Notes: generated by a model from the letters alone, not told the origin. Shown: positions 1 to 7,050, counted from the stretch's first letter. The stretch is 15,505 bases of DNA from Chrysochromulina parva (GCA_002887195.1 PJAB01001305.1:1-15505), one strand, 5' to 3'. Program-made: numbers and translations.

Positions 1-4
1 TCTG

Positions 5-75
5 AATGCATGCAAAAAACAATGAAATGCATATGAATGCACACGCATGCATACGAATGCACATGAATGCGTATG
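5..75. repeat. Degenerate GAATGCAT-type short repeat
   Basis: Variants of gaatgca(t/c) recur roughly every 10-12 bases (gaatgcatgc, gaaatgcata, gaatgcacac, gcatgcatac, gaatgcacat, gaatgcgta). The unit is imperfect and continues to the window edge, so the full array is not visible. It resembles an eroded minisatellite. No coding role is apparent. Confidence 0.5.
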
Positions 76-111
76 GGAAAAAACAACACCACTTTCGGGA
101 AAAAACAACAC
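75..111. repeat. Direct repeat, 15 bp, two copies
   Basis: The 15-mer gggaaaaaacaacac occurs exactly at 75-89 and 97-111, giving a 22-base period. It directly follows the degenerate GAATGCAT repeat and may be part of the same repetitive block. Confidence 0.6.
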
Positions 112-679
112 TCCACCCCATTGTCGGTGCAGGCGCGGCCGCCGGTTGTCGCCGAGAGGCTTTGGCGAACCTATAACGCGGCCACAACCCCCAATCTGTG
201 ATCCCGTCCAGTATCCACCAGAGGCTCCAGGGTAAAAGCCATTTTTGCCGATTTCCAGTCTCGAATTTAAAGAACGTGCAGGGCGTGATTTGACATTTGT
301 GTCCTACAGTTTTACACAACTGAGCACGCGCTGTGTCACGTCAGACCTCGCACGCGCGCGATCGCGGCTCCAGACTGCGCTTTCGTCGCCCTCTTCCGCC
401 GGCGGGCCGGGCCGGCCGGCCCGCACCTGCGGGCCCGCGCGGCAATGACAGATCCGATCACCTCAATGGGCGTCGACAATGGGCGCTGCGCGGTCACCAC
501 GGGCGGCATCACCCGACCTTCGACGCGAATCCTTCGATCGTTCTGATTCTTTGCGGTGCGGCGGGCGCGGGGTTCACAATCGACGAACAGGGTTCTAACG
601 CGTAACGGCATCATGAAGGTTGGTCCCCATGTTGGTCCCGTACCCTCAGCCTTTGTAGGTATACTCCTTCCGTCCTTCC

Positions 680-2014
680 TCACACGCACACGGAGCGCAG
701 AAGGCTCAAGTACTGGCCGCGCTGCCGCAGGAGCCTCTGTGCCGTGCGGCGCTCTCCCCGGACGAGGAGGTTGGCCGCGAGGCTGCGGACGCTCGACAGA
801 GCCTCGGGGTGGGCGGTACCGAGAGCCGCGTCCGCTCGGGCGAGCGCGCGCCGGTGGAGCAGCTCGGCCGCCTCGGGCTGGCCCTGCGCCTCGAGAGCCG
901 CGGCCTGGCGTCGCTCCACCGCCGCCACTCCGCGCGCGTCCCCGAGCAGCTGCAGCAGCTGACGCAGCGCCTCGAGAGTGGCGGCCTCGGCGCTCGCGAG
1001 GACGCGTGCGAGGAGCTCTTCCGAGGTCTCGCCTGGACAGCCGCCGCGGGCGAGCTGCTCGAGCATCGCGATCCGCCTCGCTACCGCGCTCTCGCTCTCG
1101 CCCTCGCCCTCGCCCTCGCCCTCGCCATCGACAGCGCTCCCGTCGCCGCCGCCGCACCCAAAGAGGGGACGCATGCATTCGTAGAGCGGGTGGCTCGTCT
1201 CCTTATGGATGAGTAGCGCCGTGTGATGCAGCTGCACCTCGCACACCACCCACTGCCCAGCGCCCACGCACAAGGCCACGCTGTACAAGGCGTCTTGGTA
1301 CCCATTGAAGCACGGCGATCGGAACCTGTTCTTGAGTCGAACGATCGCATAGTCGCCCACGGCCGCGTGCACGAGGCGCGCCAGCGGCTGAGCGCGCCGC
1401 ACAAGCGTGTCCGCCACGGCGCACAGCTGCTCCTCCGAGTACATCACGATCGAGCAGCGGACGACGTCGAGGAGCCGTGACCACGCGCCGCCGTACTCTG
1501 TGCCCACCTTCTCCTCGCACCGTGCTCGCGGCTTGAGCGGCACGAGGGTGAGGTGCTTGAAGTACAGGCCCTTGCGCTTGAGCAGCCCGATCCTCGTGCA
1601 CCGGTGCATGCCCCACTCGTCGGCTGCATGCCTGTGCATCGCGACCCCATCGGCCGGCAGGTTAGGGTCGGCCTCCTCGACGATGGTCGAGAAGGTACGG
1701 TGGAGGATGGGCAGCGCCTTCTCGCCGAGGGCGAGCAGCTCCTCGTAGGTAGATTGGGGCTGAGCCATGCTGTGATCGAATGAGTCGTACTTGAGCATGA
1801 GCCGCTGGGGCATCGCCTCGGCCGCAGCAGTCTGCATCACCTGCCTGGACTGCAGGAAGCCCTCGAGGCTGCCGAAGACCTTGCGAGAGGTGGCGGAGAC
1901 GGGCAGTGGCCACACAGCAGCCTCCTCTGCCGCGCGGCGGCGTGTGCGCGCGCGAAATATTAGAGCGGTGCCTCCGACCGCAAGTGCGGCCAAGGCGGCG
2001 ACCTCTCTGGGCAT
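680..2014 (-). CDS. RelA/SpoT-like nucleotidyltransferase-fold protein with N-terminal TM and TPR-like C-terminus
   Basis: This encodes 444 residues from an ATG at 2014. Residues 5-20 (VAALAALAVGGTALIF) are a hydrophobic anchor followed by RARTRRR, so the body probably faces the cytosol or organelle matrix side. Residues about 145-285 resemble the protist RelA/SpoT-like fold: RARCEEKV, then LLDVVRCSIVM (like the DivGvRi strand), IVRLKNRFRSP, NGYQDALYSV (like the NGYxSlH loop), and CEVQLHH with Glu259 where the EvQiRT glutamate sits, then HPLYECMR. A Gly/Glu/Ser run (297-309) leads to a helical part in which residues about 380-425 match a kinesin-light-chain-type TPR (AELLHRRALA...ALGTAHPEAL). 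Only about 1.3 TPRs are present, and the end (RSVCV, stop) contains GTGTGCGTGTGAG on the coding strand, so the last residues may be read-through into an intron. Canonical (p)ppGpp synthetase activity is not shown; these divergent algal proteins are functionally uncharacterised as far as I know. Confidence 0.72.
   Translation of the reverse strand: MPREVAALAALAVGGTALIFRARTRRRAAEEAAVWPLPVSATSRKVFGSLEGFLQSRQVMQTAAAEAMPQRLMLKYDSFDHSMAQPQSTYEELLALGEKALPILHRTFSTIVEEADPNLPADGVAMHRHAADEWGMHRCTRIGLLKRKGLYFKHLTLVPLKPRARCEEKVGTEYGGAWSRLLDVVRCSIVMYSEEQLCAVADTLVRRAQPLARLVHAAVGDYAIVRLKNRFRSPCFNGYQDALYSVALCVGAGQWVVCEVQLHHTALLIHKETSHPLYECMRPLFGCGGGDGSAVDGEGEGEGEGESESAVARRIAMLEQLARGGCPGETSEELLARVLASAEAATLEALRQLLQLLGDARGVAAVERRQAAALEAQGQPEAAELLHRRALARADAALGTAHPEALSSVRSLAANLLVRGERRTAQRLLRQRGQYLSLLRSVCV
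1090..1125. repeat. Hexanucleotide repeat inside coding sequence
   Basis: Six copies of a 6-base unit (tctcgc, tctcgc, then cctcgc four times on the plus strand). On the minus strand it encodes the acidic Gly-Glu/Ser-Glu linker (residues 298-309) of the RelA/SpoT-like protein. The in-frame hexamer means length changes would keep the reading frame. Confidence 0.8.
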
Positions 2015-2242
2015 CGTGGGCGTGAATCCAGAAGCACGTCAAAGCACTCGACGCGGACGCGGGCCGAGACGACACCGAGTCGGCCAGGGGCAGGGGCGAG
2101 ATGAACCGCAATCATCAGCTAACGCGATCAGGTTTACATATGAACCTCGAGTTTACCCGTACGTGTTGCGTCACAAAAAGTTTCATCCGAACCCGCCGTT
2201 GCCGTAAGAAGAGATCGATACGGGTAGGCCCGAGCGACCGGC
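2015..2242. promoter_or_regulatory. Short divergent intergenic region
   Basis: 228 bases separate the ATG of the minus-strand RelA/SpoT-like gene from the ATG of the plus-strand flagellar-like gene, so both promoters and both 5' UTRs must fit here. The middle (about 2130-2210) is lower in GC than the flanks, as expected for a promoter. I see no clear TATA box. The call rests on gene orientation only. Confidence 0.45.
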
Positions 2243-3283
2243 ATGAGCTTGGCCCATGCTGAGGCGGAGTTGAACCCGACGTGGACGAATACCACGACGG
2301 GCAAGATGGCGCAGCGCGAGTTCCCCTACCAGCGGATGCACCGCGAGCCGGCGCCGCCGATGAAGCAGGCGCCGCCCGAGTCGTACAAGACGGAGCACAC
2401 AATGCGCTTCCTAGAGGGCGTCTTCCCGAAGGAGTCGACCGCCTCGCAGGCGCGCTACACGGTGGGCGAGAAAAACGCGCTCGGAACGCACGCCACGTTT
2501 CGCAAGGTGACGCGCGACGAGCTGCGAGTCAACCAAGTCCCCTTGGCCGAGGAGGGCTATTCCCGAGCATGGGACACGACGTTCAGCTCGTCGTTCGCTA
2601 AGCCCGACCAGTCGCATGCCCTGCTTGGTGCCGGTGCGCCGCGCGGCGGCAAGGCGCCGCGGCTGCCCTTTTCGGACGTGGAGCGCAACTTCGGCTCGCT
2701 CACGTCGGAGGGCACGATGCCTGGGACGGTGGGCGTGCGCGAGGGGACGAGCGAGTCGCGCTCCATGTACCGCAACCCTGGGCCACAGGCTACGGCGTTG
2801 ACCCGGAACACTCCGAACTTCCTCACGCTCGGCTACGGTAACGACATCGGCTCGCAAGTCGCGTTTCAGAAGACGCCGACCATCTTGGCCAACGATACCC
2901 ACTATTCGCTCGGTGAGTACCCGCGTCAAACTGTGAGCGAGACGACGGTGGCGACGTCGTGGCCCGTGCCCTCGGGCAATGACCGGCTCAAGGCTGCCGG
3001 CGAGCAGGCTCCCCTAGGCGTGGCGGAGGTGGAGCGGGGCTTCCGTCAGGCCTTCAACTCGCGCCATTACAACATCATCAGCAACGGGCCGCGACTGCAC
3101 GGAGAGCTCAATGCGGAGGCGGCGCTGCACCTGAAGCAGACCAAGGTGCATGATCCCGAAGGCTTCTACCCCTGCGGCCGCAAGCAGCACCCGACCGTCG
3201 ACCCGCGCGACCGCGGACCCACGGGGTTGCGCCAGTCGTACGACATCATCACCGGCGTCGACCGGCCCAAGGAGCGCTGGTGA
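2243..3283 (+). CDS. Unrecognised protein, possibly flagellum/axoneme-associated
   Basis: 346 residues, single open frame, ATG at 2243; a later Met (residue 22, MAQREFPYQR) is an alternative start. No signal peptide, TM helix or enzyme motif is visible. The protein is polar, Pro/Gly/Ser/Thr-rich and probably extended. It carries short echoes HYNIISNG (near residue 275) and QSYDIITG (near 335), the kind of short Tyr-Asn/Asp-Ile-Ile motif found in small ciliary microtubule-associated proteins. Phrases such as AWDTTFSSSF and RFLEGVFPKES also look like ordered-peptide docking segments rather than a globular enzyme. This is a resemblance, not an identification, and I cannot name a family. The SHIPPO protein at 9873-12068 in the same window makes a flagellar role reasonable. 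It is divergent from the minus-strand gene at 2014 and only 106 bases upstream of the next gene. Confidence 0.7.
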   Translation: MSLAHAEAELNPTWTNTTTGKMAQREFPYQRMHREPAPPMKQAPPESYKTEHTMRFLEGVFPKESTASQARYTVGEKNALGTHATFRKVTRDELRVNQVPLAEEGYSRAWDTTFSSSFAKPDQSHALLGAGAPRGGKAPRLPFSDVERNFGSLTSEGTMPGTVGVREGTSESRSMYRNPGPQATALTRNTPNFLTLGYGNDIGSQVAFQKTPTILANDTHYSLGEYPRQTVSETTVATSWPVPSGNDRLKAAGEQAPLGVAEVERGFRQAFNSRHYNIISNGPRLHGELNAEAALHLKQTKVHDPEGFYPCGRKQHPTVDPRDRGPTGLRQSYDIITGVDRPKERW

Positions 3284-3389
3284 GGTGCCGGAATGAGAAT
3301 AATAGGAGGTGGTGGTAAATTCGCAAAACATGACTTGACGAAATTGGGAAGTCGAGCGGTCGTGCCGCAACTTCCATTTCACGGTACAT
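3284..3389 (+). promoter_or_regulatory. Compact intergenic promoter region with TGACTTGAC motif
   Basis: Only 106 bases lie between the stop of the preceding gene and the ATG of the LPMO-like gene. The sequence is AT-richer than its surroundings and carries tgacttgacg at 3331-3340, about 50 bases before the ATG. The same TGACTTGAC nonamer makes up the pentamer array upstream of the gene at 8291. Regulatory function is inferred from position only. Confidence 0.35.
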
Positions 3390-4641
3390 ATGGCGCGCAA
3401 GCTGCTGCTGCTCGCGCTGCTCGTCGAGATCGCCGAGCCACATGCGGTGATGATTGAACCTATACCGCGCTCGAACATCGTCATCCCAGCCAATAGCAAC
3501 TGCAACTGGGTCGCCGGCACTTGCCCGATCGGCAACAAGCTGTCAGGCTTCAACAACGCGATCACAGTCGCAAACCGTGGCTGCGGCGGCTCGGCCAACG
3601 GCGACCCGGGTGCGGCCGGCTGGCAGGCCGATGGAGGCCAGATGCCGCGGCCCAGGATCGTCGCCGTTGCTGGCAGCTTCATCACGGTCAAGTGGGCGCT
3701 CACGGTGCCGCACCGCTCTGACATCGCAACCTCTAATCCCGACTCGGGTGTGCGCATCGCACTGCACTACTCGTTCACGGACAGCTTCGACTGCAATGTG
3801 CTCGCCTTCAATCTGCGCGCGGGCCCCGACATACCCGACGCCGCCGCGCAGCAGACGCCGCCGCTCGAGGTAGCGGTCAACCTCGAGATCCCACCGGACA
3901 AGGTGAGCGACCGTGCGGTGCTCCAGTTCCTGTGGGCGGCTGAGAACGACAACGGCTACTACCTGAGCTGCGCAGACCTGGCCATCGTCGACGCGCTCGA
4001 CGGCCAAAAGAGTGTCGCCGAGTACCAGCAGCTGCCCGCCGAACGGGGCGAGCTGCCTGTCAACCCTCGCTACACTCGGCCCGCAACATACCGATGTCTC
4101 TCCAACCGGAGTCCCGAACCTCCTGTCAACGTAGGCGGCATCGTAGCGGCGGTGATCATCATCCTCGTGGTCGTCATCGGCGTGGCCGGCGGCATTTATT
4201 ATAAGTGCAAAAAGGGCGGCGGCAGCACCACCTACGCCGGTGCTATCCCACCGCCGCCGCCGCCGGGCAGCAGCGGGGTAGCGCTGCAGCAGTGGAGTGG
4301 CCCCGCGCTGCCACCAGGATGGCGTACGGTGCCCGATCCCGCCAGTGGCCGGGTGAGACGCCCAGCCCCCATCCACCCCAATCCCTCGGGGCGTTGCGCT
4401 GCGTACCCCCCAGCCGCCCATGTAGCACGTCGGCCCGCTCCTTGCCTAATTTGGAACATCGGCTCGCTCGTTGTCCTCGCGCTCGCCCCCCTGTCGCCGC
4501 CTCTGCCCTCTGCCACCGCCTCGCCCGCCTCGCTCACTCACTCGCCCCTGGTGCCCGTCTCGCCCCGCGCAGTCGTATTTCGTCAACGACACCACTGGCC
4601 AGACGACATGGGAACGGCCTAAGGCGGCCGAGGGTGTCGCA

Positions 4642-4673
<32 letters not shown>

Positions 4674-4794
4674 GCCGCCCGCGCCCCCCCTGCCCCCGGG
4701 ATGGACTGCGGCGCTGGACTCCGCGTCGGGGCAAACGTACTACGTGCACGTGGCGAGCGGCGCCACGTCATGGGAGCTCCCCTCGTACGCGTGA
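3390..4794 (+). CDS. Membrane-anchored LPMO-like (chitin-binding type-4-like) protein with two cytosolic WW domains
   Basis: Exons 3390-4352 and 4573-4794 give 394 residues. Residues 1-17 are a signal peptide (RKLLLLALLVEIAEP). The mature chain would start at His18 in HAVMIEPIPRSN, matching the His-1 region of lytic polysaccharide monooxygenases (HGxxxxPxSR). Residues 97-127 (FITVKWALTVPHRS...VRIALHYS) match the second copper histidine region of bacterial AA10 enzymes such as CBP21, with His108 as ligand. Residues 177-201 (VLQFLWAA..., GYYLSCADLAIVDA) match the C-terminal strand with the axial aromatic and the usual CAD motif. Cysteines 38, 45, 65, 135, 194 and 236 may pair. Residues 249-271 are a TM helix followed by KCKK (type I). 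The tail has a proline run, WW1 (Trp311...Trp334), a longer proline run (345-360) and WW2 (Trp365...Trp388). Known family role: oxidative cleavage or binding of chitin or cellulose. Caveat: Pro17 at the -1 position is unusual for signal peptidase, and copper activity needs an exposed His18. Activity is inferred. Confidence 0.8.
4353..4572 (+). other. Intron (GT-AG, 220 nt, phase 0) splitting WW domain 1
   Basis: Donor CGG|gtgaga at 4353 and acceptor ccgcgcag|TCG ending at 4572 join Arg321 to Ser322. The join rebuilds a standard WW domain: PPGW...DPASGR + SYFVNDTTGQTTWERP, with 23 residues between the tryptophans. The 3' half is C/T-rich, as expected before an acceptor. Unspliced, the frame runs on for 89 residues to a stop at 4620-4622 and loses both WW domains. 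Confidence 0.88.
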
Positions 4795-4863
4795 GAGGTA
4801 CGCCTGTGAGCCGCACGCACACCGTCGCCGTGCCGGCATAGGCGCTCGCAAAAGTGTGGCGCG

Positions 4864-4911
4864 CGTGGCAGACTGTCCCTCGTGCCACGTGGCAGAGTCT
4901 GTCCCTCGTGC
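4864..4911. repeat. Near-perfect tandem duplication, 22/24 bp
   Basis: Copy one is 4864-4885 and copy two is 4888-4911. They are the same apart from two extra bases in copy two (cgtggcaga-ctgtc versus cgtggcagagtctgtc), and both end in ctgtccctcgtgc. It lies just downstream of the LPMO-like gene's stop codon, probably within its 3' UTR. Confidence 0.75.
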
Positions 4912-5118
4912 GGGGATCGAGCAGCCGCGCGTTTCATGGGCAGACCGTCGCCGACTTCTGATGCCGCGAGCACTCGAAGTCTCTAGGACGCGCGCCTACC
5001 GTGTACATCAATTCACGTCCTTCACGAATCACGATATCCGGCTCGCTGCTCTTGTGACCGGCGAGCCGGCTCTCACGCGTGTGTGCCGGTCCGTCACTGT
5101 ACCCAGAATATGTCAACG

Positions 5119-5141
5119 TCGGGCGAAATTTTTCAGCCCGA
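5119..5141. other. Short inverted repeat in AT-rich island
   Basis: tcgggc (5119-5124) pairs with gcccga (5136-5141), with possible extension by GAAA/TTTC after a one-base bulge. The surrounding 5100-5240 is clearly AT-richer than the rest and includes tttatataac about 20 bases downstream. It could be a 3'-processing, promoter or relic mobile sequence; the sequence alone does not decide. Confidence 0.4.
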
Positions 5142-5603
5142 ATTGCGCAAGCAGTGATCATTTATATAACATTTATAGTCTCTCTCTTACTCTCACATTA
5201 AGCGTAACGAACGCGGTATCGTCGATATTGAATATTGCGCTTCGCTCGTTCCCCCGAGGACCTTGCCAACTTCCCAATTCCGTTCCCGGTGCTACCCCGC
5301 CCGCCAGGCGCAGCGGATTCCCGCAATCGTGTTGGCTGTTGCATCAACACGGTCAACGCCATGGCCAACCGGAAAGCAACACACTGGATCACAGTAGATG
5401 GATCGCCGCCCTGGATGACCCCATATGTGCACCAATGTCCAAAAACAACCTCAACCACCCCTGCGAGGACCCACGCCCCCGTGGGTTTGCGCCCATTCGA
5501 GTTTGCAGTCAACAAGTGCGGCACCGTCCGATCTCCACGACTCCCACTGAGAGCGCCTGGCGATCACCCACAGGCCACAGCTTTGGGGGCGATAGGCACA
5601 GTA

Positions 5604-5646
5604 CCCTGTGGCGCTGGGTGGCGCACCCCGCCCCTGTGGCGCTGGG
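5604..5646. repeat. Direct repeat, 15 bp, two copies
   Basis: ccctgtggcgctggg occurs exactly at 5604-5618 and 5632-5646 (period 28), just past the stop codon of the minus-strand SH3-like gene and so in its likely 3' UTR. Confidence 0.65.
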
Positions 5647-5655
5647 CATCCTCGA

Positions 5656-6309
5656 TCAGGGCGGCGGCGGCGGCGGCGGCGGCTCATCGTCTGCCGCGCG
5701 CATCGATTTCTCGTTGGCTTGCTTGAGCTGCCCCTTGCCGAGGTCGAGCACGTACACCTTCTTCGTCGGCTCGTACTTTTTCACAGTCGCAAGCGTCTCC
5801 TCGCCGTTGCTGCGAAGTACGTACACAGAGGCGCCGATGGGGTACTTGGCGCCGCCAGCCTCGGCCGTTGGCAAGGGCGCCTCAATGGGCGGGGCTTCCT
5901 TGAGCTTGGTCTGCTCCACCCGCTTCCGCTTGCCAGAGCCAGGTTCGCCAATCTCCACCGTGCAGGTGCCCGTCTCAGGAAAGTAATCGACGACGGTGCC
6001 GACGGCCGTGGAACCGTCTGACCTCGGGATGAACACGGAGGCGCCGACGACGAACAGGGGGGCAATGGTCGCCGGCGGTGCCTCATCCTCTGGCTCTGGC
6101 TCTGGCTCTGGCACATCCTCCGGAGGTGGTGGAGGCGGCGGCGGCGCCACTGCAAGGCCCTCCATAGCCTTGGTCACATCTTCCTCGTCATCTGTGTGGT
6201 CGAGCTTCAAAGCCTCTTTCACGATAGGGCTCCGCCCGTTCAAAGCGTTCGAGGATCTGGCTCGTGCCAGGCGCGCATTGTAGGAACCCGGTGGCACAGG
6301 CGACGACAT
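5656..6309 (-). CDS. Protein with two tandem SH3/Tudor-like repeats and Pro/Glu-rich segments
   Basis: 217 residues from the ATG at 6309 (AAAATGTCG context); the open frame extends upstream only to a GTG at 6390, so 6309 is the likely start. The N-terminal 50 residues are basic to acidic (ARLARARSSNAL...DHTDDEEDV). A proline run and a Pro-Glu run (residues about 56-80) follow. Two related barrel-like units come next: VVGASVFIPRSDGS...VGTVVDYFPETG...VEIG (about 87-137) and PIGASVYVLRSNGE...ATVKKYEPTK...YVLDLG (about 157-199). Each follows the pattern of a G-x-x-V-x-V-x-R-S-[DN]-G strand-turn, a second strand and a closing strand, typical of small SH3-like/Tudor-like folds in algal proteins. 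The end is EPPPPPPPP. There is no signal peptide or TM. A binding or scaffold role is likely, but the ligand is unknown. The terminal proline run would suit a WW or SH3 partner, and the LPMO-like neighbour has WW domains; any link is speculation. Confidence 0.75.
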   Translation of the reverse strand: MSSPVPPGSYNARLARARSSNALNGRSPIVKEALKLDHTDDEEDVTKAMEGLAVAPPPPPPPPEDVPEPEPEPEDEAPPATIAPLFVVGASVFIPRSDGSTAVGTVVDYFPETGTCTVEIGEPGSGKRKRVEQTKLKEAPPIEAPLPTAEAGGAKYPIGASVYVLRSNGEETLATVKKYEPTKKVYVLDLGKGQLKQANEKSMRAADDEPPPPPPPP

Positions 6310-6902
6310 TTTATTCGGGGCCCCGCCACGACCGCACGTGCTGGACTCACGTGTGTGCCCCGCGGTCGGGGGGTTCACGAATTCCTGCACACACGTGTCC
6401 TCGGAAGGAATATTCGAAGGCCGCTAATGGATTCCGCCGCTCCGCATCGGGGCTCACGGTGTCACGCTGAATTCTGTGTTTTACAGGCTCTTCTCTTCGT
6501 CTGTTCGTAAGAGGTTGAATTCTCCTCCGACAACTTCATCGGCTCGGCCGGACGCCGGAGACGCGCGCGGCGCGGGCGAGTCGCCAGTGTAGCAGTATGT
6601 ACGCAACCCAAGACGCAACCTTGAAACCGTAACGACTACAACGCGGCCCTTTCCTCTTCTTGGCGGTGGGGACAGTCGCGGCTCTCGGGGAAAACGTCAC
6701 TCACGGTCACGCTCTCCCGTGAGCTCTCCCGTCCCCCAAAGCGCCTCTCATCTTATAGATCTCTATCCGGATGCTCTCCGCCCGTCGCTGCCCGCGTCAC
6801 CGCGCGGCTCGGCGCTCGCGCGGCGCGGCGCGGAGGCAGCGCCGTCATCGCCGCTCGCCGCCAGAGGAGAGTATGCCTTCCTGCGCTGGTCACATCTCTG
6901 TT

Positions 6903-6943
<41 letters not shown>

Positions 6944-7050
6944 ACGGGGCACCAACGCGAAGCATACGATAGGCTCACGCCAAGGCGGGCTCATCCGTCG
7001 TCAGGGCGCGCCACAAGGCACCCCTCGTGTGTGCCTACCTCGTCTCTCGC
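6310..7050. other. Intergenic region: upstream of the SH3-like gene, downstream of the Ser-Pro-Arg gene
   Basis: 741 bases between two tandem minus-strand genes. It should contain the promoter and 5' UTR of the 6309 gene and the 3' UTR of the 7051 gene. Seen here: a CACGTG core at 6336-6341, a TATA-like string on the minus strand (atctataag, near 6752-6760), and the (TC)n tract at 6905-6939, which reads (GA)n towards the 6309 gene. On the minus strand acgtgagtcc (near 6350) could be a 5' splice site of a leader intron. No coding region is supported. Confidence 0.5.
6905..6939. repeat. (TC)n / (GA)n microsatellite
   Basis: An uninterrupted 35-base alternation of T and C, about 17 dinucleotide units. 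It lies about 600 bases upstream of the minus-strand ATG at 6309, where it reads GA-repeat. Such tracts are length-variable and sometimes promoter-associated. Confidence 0.95.

Larger units (their letters stand above)
1..679. other. Left-edge interval without a recognised gene
   Basis: No frame here has a recognisable domain. The first 75 bases are AT-rich and built of degenerate GAATGCAT-like units, and two copies of a 15-base element follow (separate entries). Around 396-445 the sequence is extremely GC-rich, with overlapping GGCCGG/CCGGCC palindromes able to fold. The right part would be the 3' flank of the minus-strand RelA/SpoT-like gene, so it may hold its 3' UTR or a missing last exon. 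Overlapping open frames on both strands here look like by-products of high GC. Confidence 0.5.
4795..5655. other. Intergenic stretch without a convincing gene
   Basis: 861 bases between the convergent LPMO-like gene (+) and the SH3-like gene (-), so it should hold both 3' UTRs. Several open frames cross it, one very long (see rejected items), but none shows domain-like composition. It contains a near-perfect 22/24-base tandem duplication (4864-4911), an AT-rich island with a hairpin (about 5100-5240), and a 15-base direct repeat (5604-5646). A minus-strand frame at 5198-5524 has a mildly hydrophobic stretch, but nothing supports it as a gene. Confidence 0.5.

Noticed and set aside
336..1178. 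280-codon minus-strand frame
   Set aside because: Arg/Gly/Ala-rich with runs such as RGRGRGRERERG; it is the alternative-frame shadow of the RelA/SpoT-like gene plus non-coding sequence.
556..1212. 218-codon plus-strand frame
   Set aside because: Antisense to the RelA/SpoT-like gene, Arg/Pro-rich with low complexity and no motif.
680..2014. Bona fide (p)ppGpp synthetase/hydrolase
   Set aside because: Only part of the synthetase fold is recognisable and there is no HD hydrolase, TGS or ACT domain, so the stringent-response enzyme call would overstate the evidence.
5162..5172. TATA box for a plus-strand gene
   Set aside because: No credible start codon or coding sequence follows on either strand within a normal distance.
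5198..5524. 108-codon minus-strand frame with a hydrophobic stretch
   Set aside because: It has a mildly membrane-like segment, but no family resemblance, no repeat of conserved wording, and it lies between 3' ends. Not enough to call a gene.
4205..5986. 593-codon plus-strand open frame
   Set aside because: It runs out of frame through the LPMO-like/WW tail, an intergenic stretch and the reverse strand of the SH3-like gene. Composition is Arg/Pro/Ser-rich without domains. Long stop-free frames are common by chance at this GC.
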